Assembly: GCF_030065675.1 (NCBI RefSeq)
Contig: NZ_JASJDK010000002.1
Span: forward strand, 93,081-157,080
Direction: 5' to 3'
Origin: Mastigocoleus sp. MO_188.B34
GTDB lineage: Bacteria > Cyanobacteriota > Cyanobacteriia > Cyanobacteriales > Nostocaceae
DNA: 64,000 nt
In this document: positions 19,011 through 28,221 of the stretch, piece by piece
Layout: each line of letters starts with the position of its first letter
Position numbering within the stretch: position 1 is the first letter of the stretch
Program-made: the position numbers and the translations under genes
The notes under the pieces: model-generated
Database searches by the model: none
What the model was told of the DNA's origin: nothing
Seen by the model: the letters and a program-made list of their open reading frames with translations, nothing else

Positions 19011-20843
19011 ATGACTCAGCAAAAATACTCTAATAATTTAAATAATAATTCAAATAAGCTACTTGCTATGATTCGAAACTGGTTATCTGATAACTTGGGT
19101 GTAAGTTCAGTTCGTAAAGAACAGGTTTATACAGACATATACAAATCAGTAAGTTTACAAGATGTTAGCTATTGGGTTGAAGTTCTGTTTGCTGCAGGAA
19201 TTGCGACTTTGGGATTGGTACTCAATAGCCCCGCTGTAATTATTGGTGCAATGTTGATATCACCATTAATGGGATGTATTCTCGCTAATGGATTATCACT
19301 AGCAGCAGGTGATGTTATTTTAGCTTGGCGGGCACTAATTAAGCTAATTTTGAGTTGCGGTGTGGCTATTTCATTTGCATTGTTTTTGGTATGGTTACTT
19401 CCATTTAAGGAAATGACACCTGAAATTTTAGCCCGCACTCGCCCGAATCTTTTAGATTTAGTTGTGGCTTTATTTTCTGGTGGTGTTGGTTCTGTAGCAA
19501 TTTGCAAACAACCCAAGGGTGTTGTTACTTCTATTCCAGGAGTTGCGATCGCTGTTGCTCTCATGCCACCATTATGCGTTGTGGGCTACGGTTTAGGAAT
19601 TGCAGCGAGTCAAGGTTTTACTAATGGATTACAGGTTGCTAGTGGTGGTGGGTTATTATTTTTTACCAATTTAGTAGCCATCACTTTCACTGCAATGATA
19701 GTTTTTCTGGCATTGAATGTTGATAGCGCCCGTGCAACACAAAGTATCAGGAAATGGCGTCAACAAGATAAGGAAACTATCTGGATGCGAAACATGCTGG
19801 GAAGTTTACCAGCTTCCAAGAAACTGAAGAAAATTGGTACGCTTCCAGCCCGGTTTATGTTGATTTTATTTACCATAGTTGCAATTTTTATTCCTCTTAA
19901 TCAATCATTTAGGCAACTGAAGCAAGAAGTTGCGCGCCAACAAGAGGAAAACTCGATTAATTCAGCAGTAAGGGAAGTATGGCAAGAAAATTTTGCTCAG
20001 TTACCAAATGGCGAACCGCGTTCTTTTATTGGTGGGATGGAAACGCGGATAAAAGAGCAGAGATTATTAGTTCAAATTCAGGTTTTTACTAGTAAGTTGT
20101 ACGCACCAGAAGAACAAAATAGTTATGTAAAAAAACTTGCTTGGCGTTTGAATAAACCACCAGAATTATTAGCCCTCAAGTTAATTGAAATTCCTACAGC
20201 ATCCAATGAAGTGATTCGCTCTTTACCACAACAGAAGCCAGAAACAGTAGAACCAGTCGTTGTTACAGTTGCTCAATTACATGCTAATTTTGCTCAAGAA
20301 ATACAAACAGCTATGGGCAATCTGCGATTACCACCACCAGCTGAAATGGTTAATTATGAACTTACTACCACTCCCACTACACCATTAAAAGTTAGGGTCA
20401 TATATTTAAGCGAACGTGACATTAGTTCAGATGCTCAGTTGTTATTAGCAGATGACATTAAAACTAGATTGGCTTATCCATCTGCGATAGTTCGCATGAA
20501 TAGAATTTCTCCTGCGTTGGGAGACATATCATTTACCCGTGATGAATCTCAACTGACTCAAGTAGACATCGAAAAGTTGGATCGAGTCGCAAATATTTTA
20601 CAACAACAGTCGGCTTTACGCTTACAAGTAATTACTCACAAACAAGCTGACGAACCGAAGGAAATTTTACTTGCTCGTTTCCAAGCAATAAAGGAATATC
20701 TAGAGTCAAAACGGCAAATCAAAGCTGACAGAATAATAATGGTAAATGGAGATACTTCTCGATTTAATGCAGTACTCCGATTAACGACAAAATCTTCAAA
20801 TCAGACTTTTGTCGCCCAATCTTTTGATAATTCCGTTCTCTAA
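19011..20843 (+). CDS. DUF389 family membrane protein
   Basis: Protein of 610 residues. Residues about 60-290 form the DUF389 membrane domain with five or six helices; characteristic stretches are GLVLNSPAVIIGAMLISPLMG, LALFSGGVGSVAI and GVAIAVALMPPLCVVGYGLG. The C-terminal half (about 300-610) is soluble. Its end resembles an OmpA-like or BON-like fold (LDRVANILQQQSALRLQVITH, then a helix ending in a DRIIM stretch). DUF389 proteins are widespread and lack a settled function; transport has been suggested. It is a single gene with long spacers on both sides. Confidence 0.85.
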   Translation: MTQQKYSNNLNNNSNKLLAMIRNWLSDNLGVSSVRKEQVYTDIYKSVSLQDVSYWVEVLFAAGIATLGLVLNSPAVIIGAMLISPLMGCILANGLSLAAGDVILAWRALIKLILSCGVAISFALFLVWLLPFKEMTPEILARTRPNLLDLVVALFSGGVGSVAICKQPKGVVTSIPGVAIAVALMPPLCVVGYGLGIAASQGFTNGLQVASGGGLLFFTNLVAITFTAMIVFLALNVDSARATQSIRKWRQQDKETIWMRNMLGSLPASKKLKKIGTLPARFMLILFTIVAIFIPLNQSFRQLKQEVARQQEENSINSAVREVWQENFAQLPNGEPRSFIGGMETRIKEQRLLVQIQVFTSKLYAPEEQNSYVKKLAWRLNKPPELLALKLIEIPTASNEVIRSLPQQKPETVEPVVVTVAQLHANFAQEIQTAMGNLRLPPPAEMVNYELTTTPTTPLKVRVIYLSERDISSDAQLLLADDIKTRLAYPSAIVRMNRISPALGDISFTRDESQLTQVDIEKLDRVANILQQQSALRLQVITHKQADEPKEILLARFQAIKEYLESKRQIKADRIIMVNGDTSRFNAVLRLTTKSSNQTFVAQSFDNSVL

Positions 20844-21378
20844 TTCTTGATTTATTTCTCAATACGAATCTATTACTTAGGATTATGCACTAATAAATAC
20901 AAGTTTATTCTGGGAACTTAATTTATAGAAGCTCAACTTTAAAAGAGGGGATATTTTCTTTGCATAGCTTAAATGTAAAGTTATATATCTCTTTTTTCTT
21001 ATTCACTTTTTCAATACTGATTTTCTGAGATTTTGTGTAACTTTGGGTAGAAGATCTACATTATACCGGAATATCATTTACTTCGTGAATCTTTAGATTA
21101 TTTGCAAGAGTAAATAATTCAAAATAGTTTTAATTACGATAACTATATAAATTTAATTATTTGTTATTTCCTAACAATCGAATAAAGTTTAATATTTTTT
21201 AATTCTAAACGAGTTAATAAGTATTCGATGTATGTTGACTTTTTGTTAAGTAAATATACACCTAATCGGTAGATTAAAAGCATTTTGAGGGAGCATCTAC
21301 TTTTGGAAGAAACATAATTATTGGTGACCCCAAATCCAATCATATCGTTGGTCTAAAAAATATATCTGCCGAAAGTGG
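20844..21378. other. Intergenic region
   Basis: AT-rich, with no gene, tRNA or strong terminator visible. A weak direct repeat (GGAGCATCTAC / GGATGCTCCC with inverted sense) lies near the end, before the gene at 21379. Confidence 0.35.
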
Positions 21379-21696
21379 ATGCTCCCAGCTTCTCAATCCC
21401 AAGCAGAATCAGCTTTAACATTAGATGAACTCAATTTTAAAATACTAATTTCAACTATCTGGGCAACATTTAGAGGATTAGGAATAGCATTGCTGGGAGC
21501 AATGGGTAGTTACATGAATGGGACTAATGGCTTGTTGATTACTTTAACTTGCACTTTTATTTTTACTGGCATTCTGTTTCTAGCTGCTACAGCTTTAGAA
21601 TATAGGCTGAGCAAATTTTATACTTTTATTGTCCTATCTTTAATCCTAGAAGTGGGTTTATTGAGTGGATGGATTATCCATTATTTCCTCAATTAA
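21379..21696 (+). CDS. Small membrane protein, unknown
   Basis: Protein of 105 residues with three predicted transmembrane helices (about 26-48, 50-70 and 80-103). The N-terminal 20 residues are polar. No family is recognised. The hydrophobic pattern and clean stop support a real gene, but there is no Shine-Dalgarno site of note before the ATG. GGATGCTCCC overlaps its start region. Confidence 0.55.
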   Translation: MLPASQSQAESALTLDELNFKILISTIWATFRGLGIALLGAMGSYMNGTNGLLITLTCTFIFTGILFLAATALEYRLSKFYTFIVLSLILEVGLLSGWIIHYFLN

Positions 21697-22738
21697 ACAG
21701 ACCCAAGCAAAATAGACAATGGAATTCTTGGTACCGCTAATTCATTACTACACTTTAATCTCAGACCTTTTGACAGCAAAAATACATTGATTGGCTGCAT
21801 GTATAATTAAGTCTTAAAGAAGAATAAATTATAGTTATTTCAACGTTTACAATCTTTTGCATTGTTTAAAAACAACGCGATAACAAAGGCTAAGAGTATT
21901 ATTCAGGAATAGATTTTTGAAAGCATTTTTATCCCCTTGGCAATATATATCACTTACTAAAGTGGCACATACATATAAATATAGTTTTGCAGGCAATGTA
22001 ATATTAAATATTAGAGAGCAATCTATAGTATTAGCAACCCCCGCAAAGGAGGCGGTAAAAAAAGTGAAGCACAAGTAAGTACCACATTGATTGAAGATTA
22101 ATCTTTCAAAGGTACATATGGTTTAGCAATGTTTGCGAGAAGAAACCGAGACCGGATGTTGCTTAACAACACCGTAATTGTGTTTTGCGATTCTGAGTAA
22201 GTCTTGTAACTAGAAATAAGAAATTTATTAGTTGAAATTACAAAAGAATTTCCTCAAAACCAATAACTAATTTAACGGGCAAACAACGATTAGATCGGGT
22301 AAAGTTGATTTTTTATTCGTAATTGTTCTGCTTTGAGTATATAACTTAAACATTGAAAATTAGATGTTGCGGATATAACTGTCAATAAATACTCGATTAA
22401 ATATATTGTCCTTTCTTATATTCTGCCAAAGCTACTGCTATGTAGTATTTTCTTGAGAATAATGCAAAATTAATTGCAATTAATATCGTTGCATTGAGTC
22501 ATTTCTTGTAAATGCAGTTAATATCTGCCTGAAAAGTAATATTAAATACTGATTAATATTGGATTACTCATATAGGTAATTCCCATTTTAATTGCGAAAA
22601 GTGCTAATAGCCAGTCGCGAATAAATTACTGATGCAGATATCTCTTTCATCGTTTTTTTAGTAGTGATTGTGTTCCAATAACATTGTTATCTACTACTAA
22701 TTTATCCACATTTATCAACAAATATTCTCTTTAAAAAC
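21697..22738. other. Intergenic region, probably with decayed DNA
   Basis: About 1 kb with no intact gene. Near 21990-22072 a plus-strand frame ends in LATPAKEAVKKVKHK and stops; it has no good start and may be a remnant. At about 22154-22178 CGGATGTTG-CTTAA-CAACACCG forms an imperfect hairpin. A similar AGAAGAAA(C/T)CGA...GGTGTTG stretch recurs near 30270, so this may be a dispersed repeat. The last 100 bases are the leader of the next gene. Confidence 0.35.
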
Positions 22739-23371
22739 ATGAAATCTACTACTTCTTTCTTAATTTCTCTTGGTATTGCTGTATCTGCTGTAGTTGGAAC
22801 ATCTTTTAGTGTTTTAGCATCGCAACCATACCAACAAAAATCAACTGTTAGTACACAATCTTATCAATCTACAACAAATACTCAAACTTCAAACACTCAA
22901 ACTTCTTCTACTAAAGTTTCTTCAAAACAAGTAGCTCAAATTTTTGGTGGTTCTCAACAATCAAAACGTCCTGGAGATAACTATATTGGTTTAGGAAGTA
23001 TTATTGGAGGAGATACTGATTTCGTTGATGCTGCAATTATTAGTAAGGTAAAACTATTGAATTTAGGTTCTTCTAAATCGATATCTGTTAGACCTTCAGC
23101 TGTATTTAGCAATGGCGATCTCGATGTACGTATTCCCGCAACTTTGGACTGGACCAAAATCAACCGCGATTTGGGAGAATTCAATGGTAGAGTTACTCCT
23201 TATGCTGGTGGTGGAGTTGCAATTGATTCAGGAGGAGATGCAGATTTAATGCTAACTGCTGGAGTCGATGTTCAGCTAACTCCTAGATTTACTGGTACAG
23301 CTGCAGCCAATGTTCTATTCTTAGGTGAAACCGAATTTGATACAACTGTTGGTGTTGGTTACAATTTCTAA
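22739..23371 (+). CDS. Exported small beta-barrel-like outer-membrane protein
   Basis: Protein of 210 residues with a signal peptide (cleavage probably after VLA near residue 27). A Ser/Thr/Gln linker (about 30-70) follows, and then a beta-rich domain with alternating strands, for example VRIPATLDWTKINRDL and TPYAGGGVAIDSGGDADLML. It ends in GVGYNF, a terminal aromatic typical of outer-membrane barrels assembled by BAM. Eight or so strands would fit the length. The function is unknown. A GGGGGT...ACCCCC hairpin at about 23415-23434, 44 bp after the stop, is a likely terminator. Confidence 0.7.
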   Translation: MKSTTSFLISLGIAVSAVVGTSFSVLASQPYQQKSTVSTQSYQSTTNTQTSNTQTSSTKVSSKQVAQIFGGSQQSKRPGDNYIGLGSIIGGDTDFVDAAIISKVKLLNLGSSKSISVRPSAVFSNGDLDVRIPATLDWTKINRDLGEFNGRVTPYAGGGVAIDSGGDADLMLTAGVDVQLTPRFTGTAAANVLFLGETEFDTTVGVGYNF

Positions 23372-23414
23372 GTTTTAGACTTCCATAGCTTAGTTTTTAA
23401 AGCTTAGAAATATG

Positions 23415-23434
23415 GGGGGTGTAAAATTACCCCC
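23415..23434 (+). terminator. Hairpin after the barrel gene
   Basis: GGGGGT and ACCCCC pair around an 8-base AT loop 44 bp after the stop of the preceding gene. There is no long T-tract, so termination strength is uncertain. Confidence 0.4.
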
Positions 23435-23453
23435 AATTAATCAAAAAATTTCT

Positions 23454-23562
23454 GGCGTTGCTGATGACGGATATGATTTTGCCCCCCAACCCCCAAATTT
23501 GGGGGATTTAGGGGGCGTCACTCAAACAATAAAAATGAATTATATTTTAATTCAGCAACGCC
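23454..23562. mobile_element. 109-bp MITE-like element with 8-bp target duplication
   Basis: The element begins GGCGTTGCTGA and ends TCAGCAACGCC, an 11-bp perfect terminal inverted repeat. It is flanked on both sides by AAATTTCT (23446-23453 and 23563-23570), an exact 8-bp direct duplication. It encodes nothing. Inside is a hairpin of CCCCCAA/TTGGGGG and a CCCCCTAAATCCCCC-type core (reverse orientation) that also occurs at 51.15 kb. This is the structure expected of a non-autonomous transposon moved by an unlinked transposase. No full-length relative lies in the window. Confidence 0.85.
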
Positions 23563-23792
23563 AAATTTCTTTACTATTTCTAATAATCTGATGAATCACC
23601 GAAGATAATAAAGTTAACATTTCATCGGTTTTGGGAATAGATAACACACTTTAAAAGTAGATATATAAAGAATTGTAGTGACTTAGATACTGACTATAAT
23701 TTTTCTGTTTAAAATTAACATATTTCCTTCAATAAATATATTTCGTATCAGGCTATTTATCTCACTCACTTTGAGAATTAATCTTTGCAAAA

Positions 23793-24476
23793 ATGAAAAA
23801 TATAGATGTGGGCACATCAGATTTTAATCAAGATTATGTTAGTGATATTACTCCTTTAGACTCTCATCAAGAAATAATAAAAATAACTGAAATGAGAGAA
23901 TTACACGATCTAAATTTACAACATTTAGAAGATTTAAACAAAACTATATCAGAATTGCAATCTTCATTAGAAAAAAAATCTAAAGAACAAGAAAAAATAC
24001 ATCGAAGGCTGAGATTTCGACTTCGTTTTTTTACATTTATATGGTTATTAACAGTACTAGGGCTAACAGCTGTTTTCGGGTGGTTTAGTTTACGTTGGTA
24101 TATGCAATTGCAAATACAGCGAAAAGTTGCAGCTTTCACACCTGAAAAATTAGAGCAAATAGAAAAAATACAAACTTCATTTGTCAAGTTAAATGAAGAT
24201 ACTATCCCACAATTAAAAAATGAACTCGAAAAAAATAAAAAGGAAATTGCAGAAATCAATAATCAGATAACAGAGGTTAATACTAAACTAGATAAACCTC
24301 AACAAGCAATGACAGTTTTAGTGAAAGCTTTACAAGAATTAGTTGATTCTCAAAAGACACAATCAAATAGTGTTAATGTAGATAAACCTAAATCTACTGA
24401 TTTAAAGCCTAAAAATAATTCAGAAAAATCTCCTTCATCTTCACCAGACAACAAGAAGATTCAAGAAAATAATTAA
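23793..24476 (+). CDS. Membrane-anchored coiled-coil protein
   Basis: Protein of 227 residues. Residues about 40-70 form a coiled coil (LNKTISELQSSLEKKSKEQ), and a single transmembrane helix follows (about 82-105, FTFIWLLTVLGLTAVFGWFSL). A long second coiled coil (about 125-185) and a disordered Ser/Lys/Pro tail complete it. There is no known family. It lies 83 bp before another single-helix coiled-coil protein and may form a partner pair with it. Both neighbour a cluster of MscS channels on the opposite strand. Confidence 0.65.
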   Translation: MKNIDVGTSDFNQDYVSDITPLDSHQEIIKITEMRELHDLNLQHLEDLNKTISELQSSLEKKSKEQEKIHRRLRFRLRFFTFIWLLTVLGLTAVFGWFSLRWYMQLQIQRKVAAFTPEKLEQIEKIQTSFVKLNEDTIPQLKNELEKNKKEIAEINNQITEVNTKLDKPQQAMTVLVKALQELVDSQKTQSNSVNVDKPKSTDLKPKNNSEKSPSSSPDNKKIQENN

Positions 24477-24559
24477 ATTATGAATGCAGAGTTGACACTC
24501 ATTATATTTCAATATTGCAATCATAAATAATTATCAAAGCAAATTAAGGACTAAAAATA

Positions 24560-25168
24560 ATGTCTTCATCTTTAGAGAATTCTGTACAAATTTCTCAATC
24601 ATTACAGGATAAATATTTACAACAAGAACGGATGCATGATATTCTCTTGATGCTAAAAAATCTATCTACAAGAGAAGAGGCAACTATTAAATATATTTTA
24701 GATTGCCTCTATGATATTGGTTCAGTTAAGCTAATTAAACAAAAAATCCACTTCAGGGCTCTTAACACAAGCTTAGTATTAGTTGCTAAGATGTCCAAAC
24801 CTGCTTTCAAATTTTTCGCTTTACGTTGGTTTCAAAGTAACTGTCCGCGATTAATTACTGATTGGTTAGTTGAGCAAGTTAGCTTTAAAGAAAATGAGGC
24901 AAAAATCATTAATGAAGAAGTACAATTAAATACTTCTACAGAACAAGAGTCTTTAACCTCGCTGGTAGATGATAACAAAAAAATTAAAGCTCTTAAATCT
25001 CAAATGAGATTGTTAACAATAATTTTATTAGGGGTAATTACGATTTCTGGAGGTGCTTTTAGTTGGTTGAGTTATTACACTGTTAAATTAGAAAAAGTTC
25101 AGCAAGAAACAATAGAAAGATTAGAAGCGCAAATCAATACATTAGAAACTAGTAAAAGTTTCAAGTGA
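24560..25168 (+). CDS. Membrane-anchored helical protein
   Basis: Protein of 202 residues. The N-terminal 110 residues are helical and soluble (THREE-helix-like, with a conserved-looking LALRWFQSNCPRLITDWL-type stretch). A linker, one transmembrane helix (about 150-172, LLTIILLGVITISGGAFSWLS) and a short C-terminal coiled coil follow. The TM-plus-coiled-coil ending resembles the neighbour at 23793. No family is recognised. It ends 11 bp from the stop of the convergent MscS gene. Confidence 0.6.
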   Translation: MSSSLENSVQISQSLQDKYLQQERMHDILLMLKNLSTREEATIKYILDCLYDIGSVKLIKQKIHFRALNTSLVLVAKMSKPAFKFFALRWFQSNCPRLITDWLVEQVSFKENEAKIINEEVQLNTSTEQESLTSLVDDNKKIKALKSQMRLLTIILLGVITISGGAFSWLSYYTVKLEKVQQETIERLEAQINTLETSKSFK

Positions 25169-25179
25169 ATCAAATAAAC

Positions 25180-26970
25180 TTAATCTTTTCCTTCATTTGT
25201 TTCCTGAGTAAATGAAGACTGAGATTGGTTATTCAGGTAATTAAATATCCCATTTAGAGGAGAAATTCTTATTCCTTGTGGGTTGTAATCTGTAGGAAGG
25301 TAATTTTCTGGAATTGTTATTTGATTACCATCTCTGATTGCAGAGTAGTGGGGGGAGAGAATTTCAATACCACTTTCGTTACATTTGTCCTGAATATTTT
25401 GGTGTAATTCCGAGTAAATTCGTGCCATAATACCAGGATGTTTGGTATAAGCGTTTAACTCATAGCTGACATAAAAGTCATCTAAACTTTTTTGCAATAC
25501 AAAAGGTTCTGGTTCAGTAAGAATATCTTGTGTCGCTTTCGCTGCATCAATCAGGACTTCATGGACTTTACGCCAAGGTACATCATACCCTAAAGTGATA
25601 TTAGTGTGAAGCACTAGCGGTGGATGCTCGGGATCGAATTGAGCAGCACTATAATTAACTATTTGACTCGTTAAAACTGTGGAATTGGGTAAAGTGATAA
25701 CAACATTTTTGATTGTTCGGATCCGGGTCACTAACAAAGTTTTTTCTGCAACATCCCCAACCGCATCAGAAATTTTCACGCGATCGCCAATTTGAAATGC
25801 TCTGGTGTAAATCAAAATAATCCCAGCAACGATGTTTGCAACTACAGCAGTGGAACCTAAGGAAAAAAGCACACCCAAAAACAACGAGACTCCCTGAAAA
25901 GCTGGAGAACCAAACCCTGGTAAATAAGGGAAAGCTACCACCGCAGCTAAAATGATCATTAAAAAGACAGATAACTTATAAGTTGGTCTCGCCCATTCTC
26001 GATAAAAACCTTGAATGGTCAAATTACCATGTTCGATTGCTGTAAAGAAATGTCCGACTAGCTTAATTAAATAAAAGGTAGCAAAAATAACTATGCCTAA
26101 AGCAAATATATTCGGCAGGTACTTAAGAAATTCTTCCCAAGAAGTTATACCTGCTTTTAAAAAGTATCGAAATACCTGTCTCCCAAATTGTTTTGTCCAA
26201 GGAAAGAAACTTAAAACTAACGGTACGTAAACCGCTAACGCTCCCAAGGTTAAAATCCACCGTAGGAACTTGAGTATGGAAATTAGTAAAGAGGAAATTC
26301 GAGTTGCAGGTAATAAGTCAAAATTTTGAATTCGCAATGCGGGAATTCTCGTGCTTCCCAAAGTATTAACTTGGGTATAAAGTTTGGGAAACAAGAAAGC
26401 AAATAAAACTAATGTTGCCAAAAATACTACTGTGGCGATCGCAGTATTGATAATTCCTTGACGTATAAATTCTGGACTGCGTTCTTGACGATACTGAACT
26501 ACTTGTGTCTGAATTTTTGCTAGATAGCTTTTTGCTAGTGCTTGTCGTGTTTGGTCAACAGCTCTAGCATCTGCATCAGTTACAGTTAACAGTACCCGAT
26601 TTCCTACAGTCAGATTAGTAGTTTGGGATTTTTCATCTATAGCAAATGTGTTTACTTTGATTGTTGGATCTTCTGCGATCGTAGTTAAACGATTGGTTAC
26701 TGCTCTAGCACGTTCCTCTGCTGTAAAAGCTCCAACCCCTGCTCGAATATCAAAAATTTTTTCTCCTCCAAGTATTACTCCCATCGCTTCAGGGTTAGAA
26801 GTCGGAGATGTAGTTACAGTTGGTGCAGGTTTTGCTGGTGCTTGGGCGTAGCTACTTGAAAATGGGACAATAGACAGTGATATACATAAAGCTATAACTG
26901 CAAAAAAAAACTTCAGGCCTTGAAATTTAAAAAAGTTTTTTTTCCTGGTAATTTTATTCAAACGTTTCAT
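25180..26970 (-). CDS. MscS-family mechanosensitive channel, large exported form
   Basis: Protein of 596 residues. A signal peptide (about 1-42, ending SYAQA) precedes a periplasmic domain of about 140 residues. Four or five transmembrane helices follow, and then the MscS pore and beta domain. The pore helix shows GSTAVVANIVAGIILIY, and the beta domain shows GDRVKISDAVGDVAEKT, RIRTIKNVVITLPNS and the YSAAQFD transition. It would open on membrane tension to release solutes. The large N-terminal part is typical of cyanobacterial and MscK-like relatives. It is the last of three MscS genes on this strand, 102 bp after the previous one. Confidence 0.9.
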   Translation of the reverse strand: MKRLNKITRKKNFFKFQGLKFFFAVIALCISLSIVPFSSSYAQAPAKPAPTVTTSPTSNPEAMGVILGGEKIFDIRAGVGAFTAEERARAVTNRLTTIAEDPTIKVNTFAIDEKSQTTNLTVGNRVLLTVTDADARAVDQTRQALAKSYLAKIQTQVVQYRQERSPEFIRQGIINTAIATVVFLATLVLFAFLFPKLYTQVNTLGSTRIPALRIQNFDLLPATRISSLLISILKFLRWILTLGALAVYVPLVLSFFPWTKQFGRQVFRYFLKAGITSWEEFLKYLPNIFALGIVIFATFYLIKLVGHFFTAIEHGNLTIQGFYREWARPTYKLSVFLMIILAAVVAFPYLPGFGSPAFQGVSLFLGVLFSLGSTAVVANIVAGIILIYTRAFQIGDRVKISDAVGDVAEKTLLVTRIRTIKNVVITLPNSTVLTSQIVNYSAAQFDPEHPPLVLHTNITLGYDVPWRKVHEVLIDAAKATQDILTEPEPFVLQKSLDDFYVSYELNAYTKHPGIMARIYSELHQNIQDKCNESGIEILSPHYSAIRDGNQITIPENYLPTDYNPQGIRISPLNGIFNYLNNQSQSSFTQETNEGKD

Positions 26971-27072
26971 TTAGAACTAAAACTGAAGTTTAATAATCAT
27001 AGAATTTAACTGAACCGAACAAAAGAAGTTATTTGAAAAAAATAATTGTCAACAAACCAAAATTTTCAATAA

Positions 27073-28209
27073 TCAAATTGGGATTGGTGAATCTACATAA
27101 ATTGTTGGCTCGCTGATTGAGAATCTCATACCATTTTTTTCAAGCATTTGGGAAATTTTTGTATTAGCTAACTCTAATAAACGCTTACGCAGTTGGGTAG
27201 AATCTTCGCTTGAGCCTAAGATAAAAAAAGTTATCCTCGCACGACTTCCAGGTCTGTCGTCAATTTGGAAAAAATTAATCTCCGTACTACCGGGGTCGAT
27301 ACCAAATACAGCATTAGTGCTTTCTTGAATCACTTTAGTCACGAAAGATTGCTGGTTTTCTTCCAATACTCGAACAAAATCTAGATAGAGTAGTACCATT
27401 ACCTTTTTACCCCTGGTAATGTTTTCAATATCCTTAGTTGCCATAAGAGAATTAGGAACAATTAAAAGAGTATTTTTTGCCGCTAGGCGAATTTTTGTCG
27501 AACGCAAGCCTATTGATTCTACTCGACCGTATATATCTTCAGCATGAGGATTAAAATTGACGCGGATATATTCTCCTGGGACATAAGGACGGTCTAAGTA
27601 TAATACGATTGTACCTAATAATTGTTCTAAAACTCTTTGGGCAGCAAAAGCGAGCGCAATACCACTGATACCCAAGCCAGTAATTAAAGCCAGCAAGTTC
27701 ACATTATTAGTTTGAGCAAAAAATACAATTGCAGTGAACCCAATAATAACATTGAAAACAGTCTCACCAACTAAGATAAAATCATCAGCCGACTTCCCTA
27801 ATTTGTCAATTATAATAACTCCATAAATACGCACAAACTGTTTAAATAAACGAGATACAAACCACGCAATACTGATTATTAATCCCAAATCAATGAAAAA
27901 CTTTAAAAACTGATATAGATTTTGATAACTAGCAATTATTTTTAAACAAAAATTCCACAGAATGAGTGTACCAGTGAGTTTAATTAAATGACCTAAAGGA
28001 TCAAGTAAACTTTCGTAAATTTTTATGTATTTTTTTGGAAATAATTGTTTAACAATCAGCCTAACAAGTAAAAGTGTATAGCGACCTAATAGTAAAGAAA
28101 ATATTACAAGTATTAGGAATATTCCTAGTCTCAGTCCCAGAATAACTAAAAATTTTTGAGTTGCTTCGTCAAAACGAATAAAATCATTTAGTATCGATTC
28201 TATATCCAT
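27073..28209 (-). CDS. MscS-family mechanosensitive channel
   Basis: Protein of 378 residues with about five N-terminal helices and the MscS core: pore helix ALAFAAQRVLEQLLGTIVLYLDRP, then GRVESIGLRSTKIRLAAKNTLLIVPNS. The C-terminal alpha/beta domain is complete. It shares its layout with the next gene upstream (28222-29352), with which it has a 12-bp spacer, so the two are surely co-transcribed. They probably arose by duplication and may form heteromeric or differently gated channels; that is inference. Confidence 0.9.
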   Translation of the reverse strand: MDIESILNDFIRFDEATQKFLVILGLRLGIFLILVIFSLLLGRYTLLLVRLIVKQLFPKKYIKIYESLLDPLGHLIKLTGTLILWNFCLKIIASYQNLYQFLKFFIDLGLIISIAWFVSRLFKQFVRIYGVIIIDKLGKSADDFILVGETVFNVIIGFTAIVFFAQTNNVNLLALITGLGISGIALAFAAQRVLEQLLGTIVLYLDRPYVPGEYIRVNFNPHAEDIYGRVESIGLRSTKIRLAAKNTLLIVPNSLMATKDIENITRGKKVMVLLYLDFVRVLEENQQSFVTKVIQESTNAVFGIDPGSTEINFFQIDDRPGSRARITFFILGSSEDSTQLRKRLLELANTKISQMLEKNGMRFSISEPTIYVDSPIPI

Positions 28210-28221
28210 TGTATTTAATTT

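Noticed and set aside
21847..22074. 75-residue minus-strand frame in the 21.7-22.7 kb spacer
   Set aside because: No domain or ribosome site; composition resembles surrounding AT-rich non-coding DNA.
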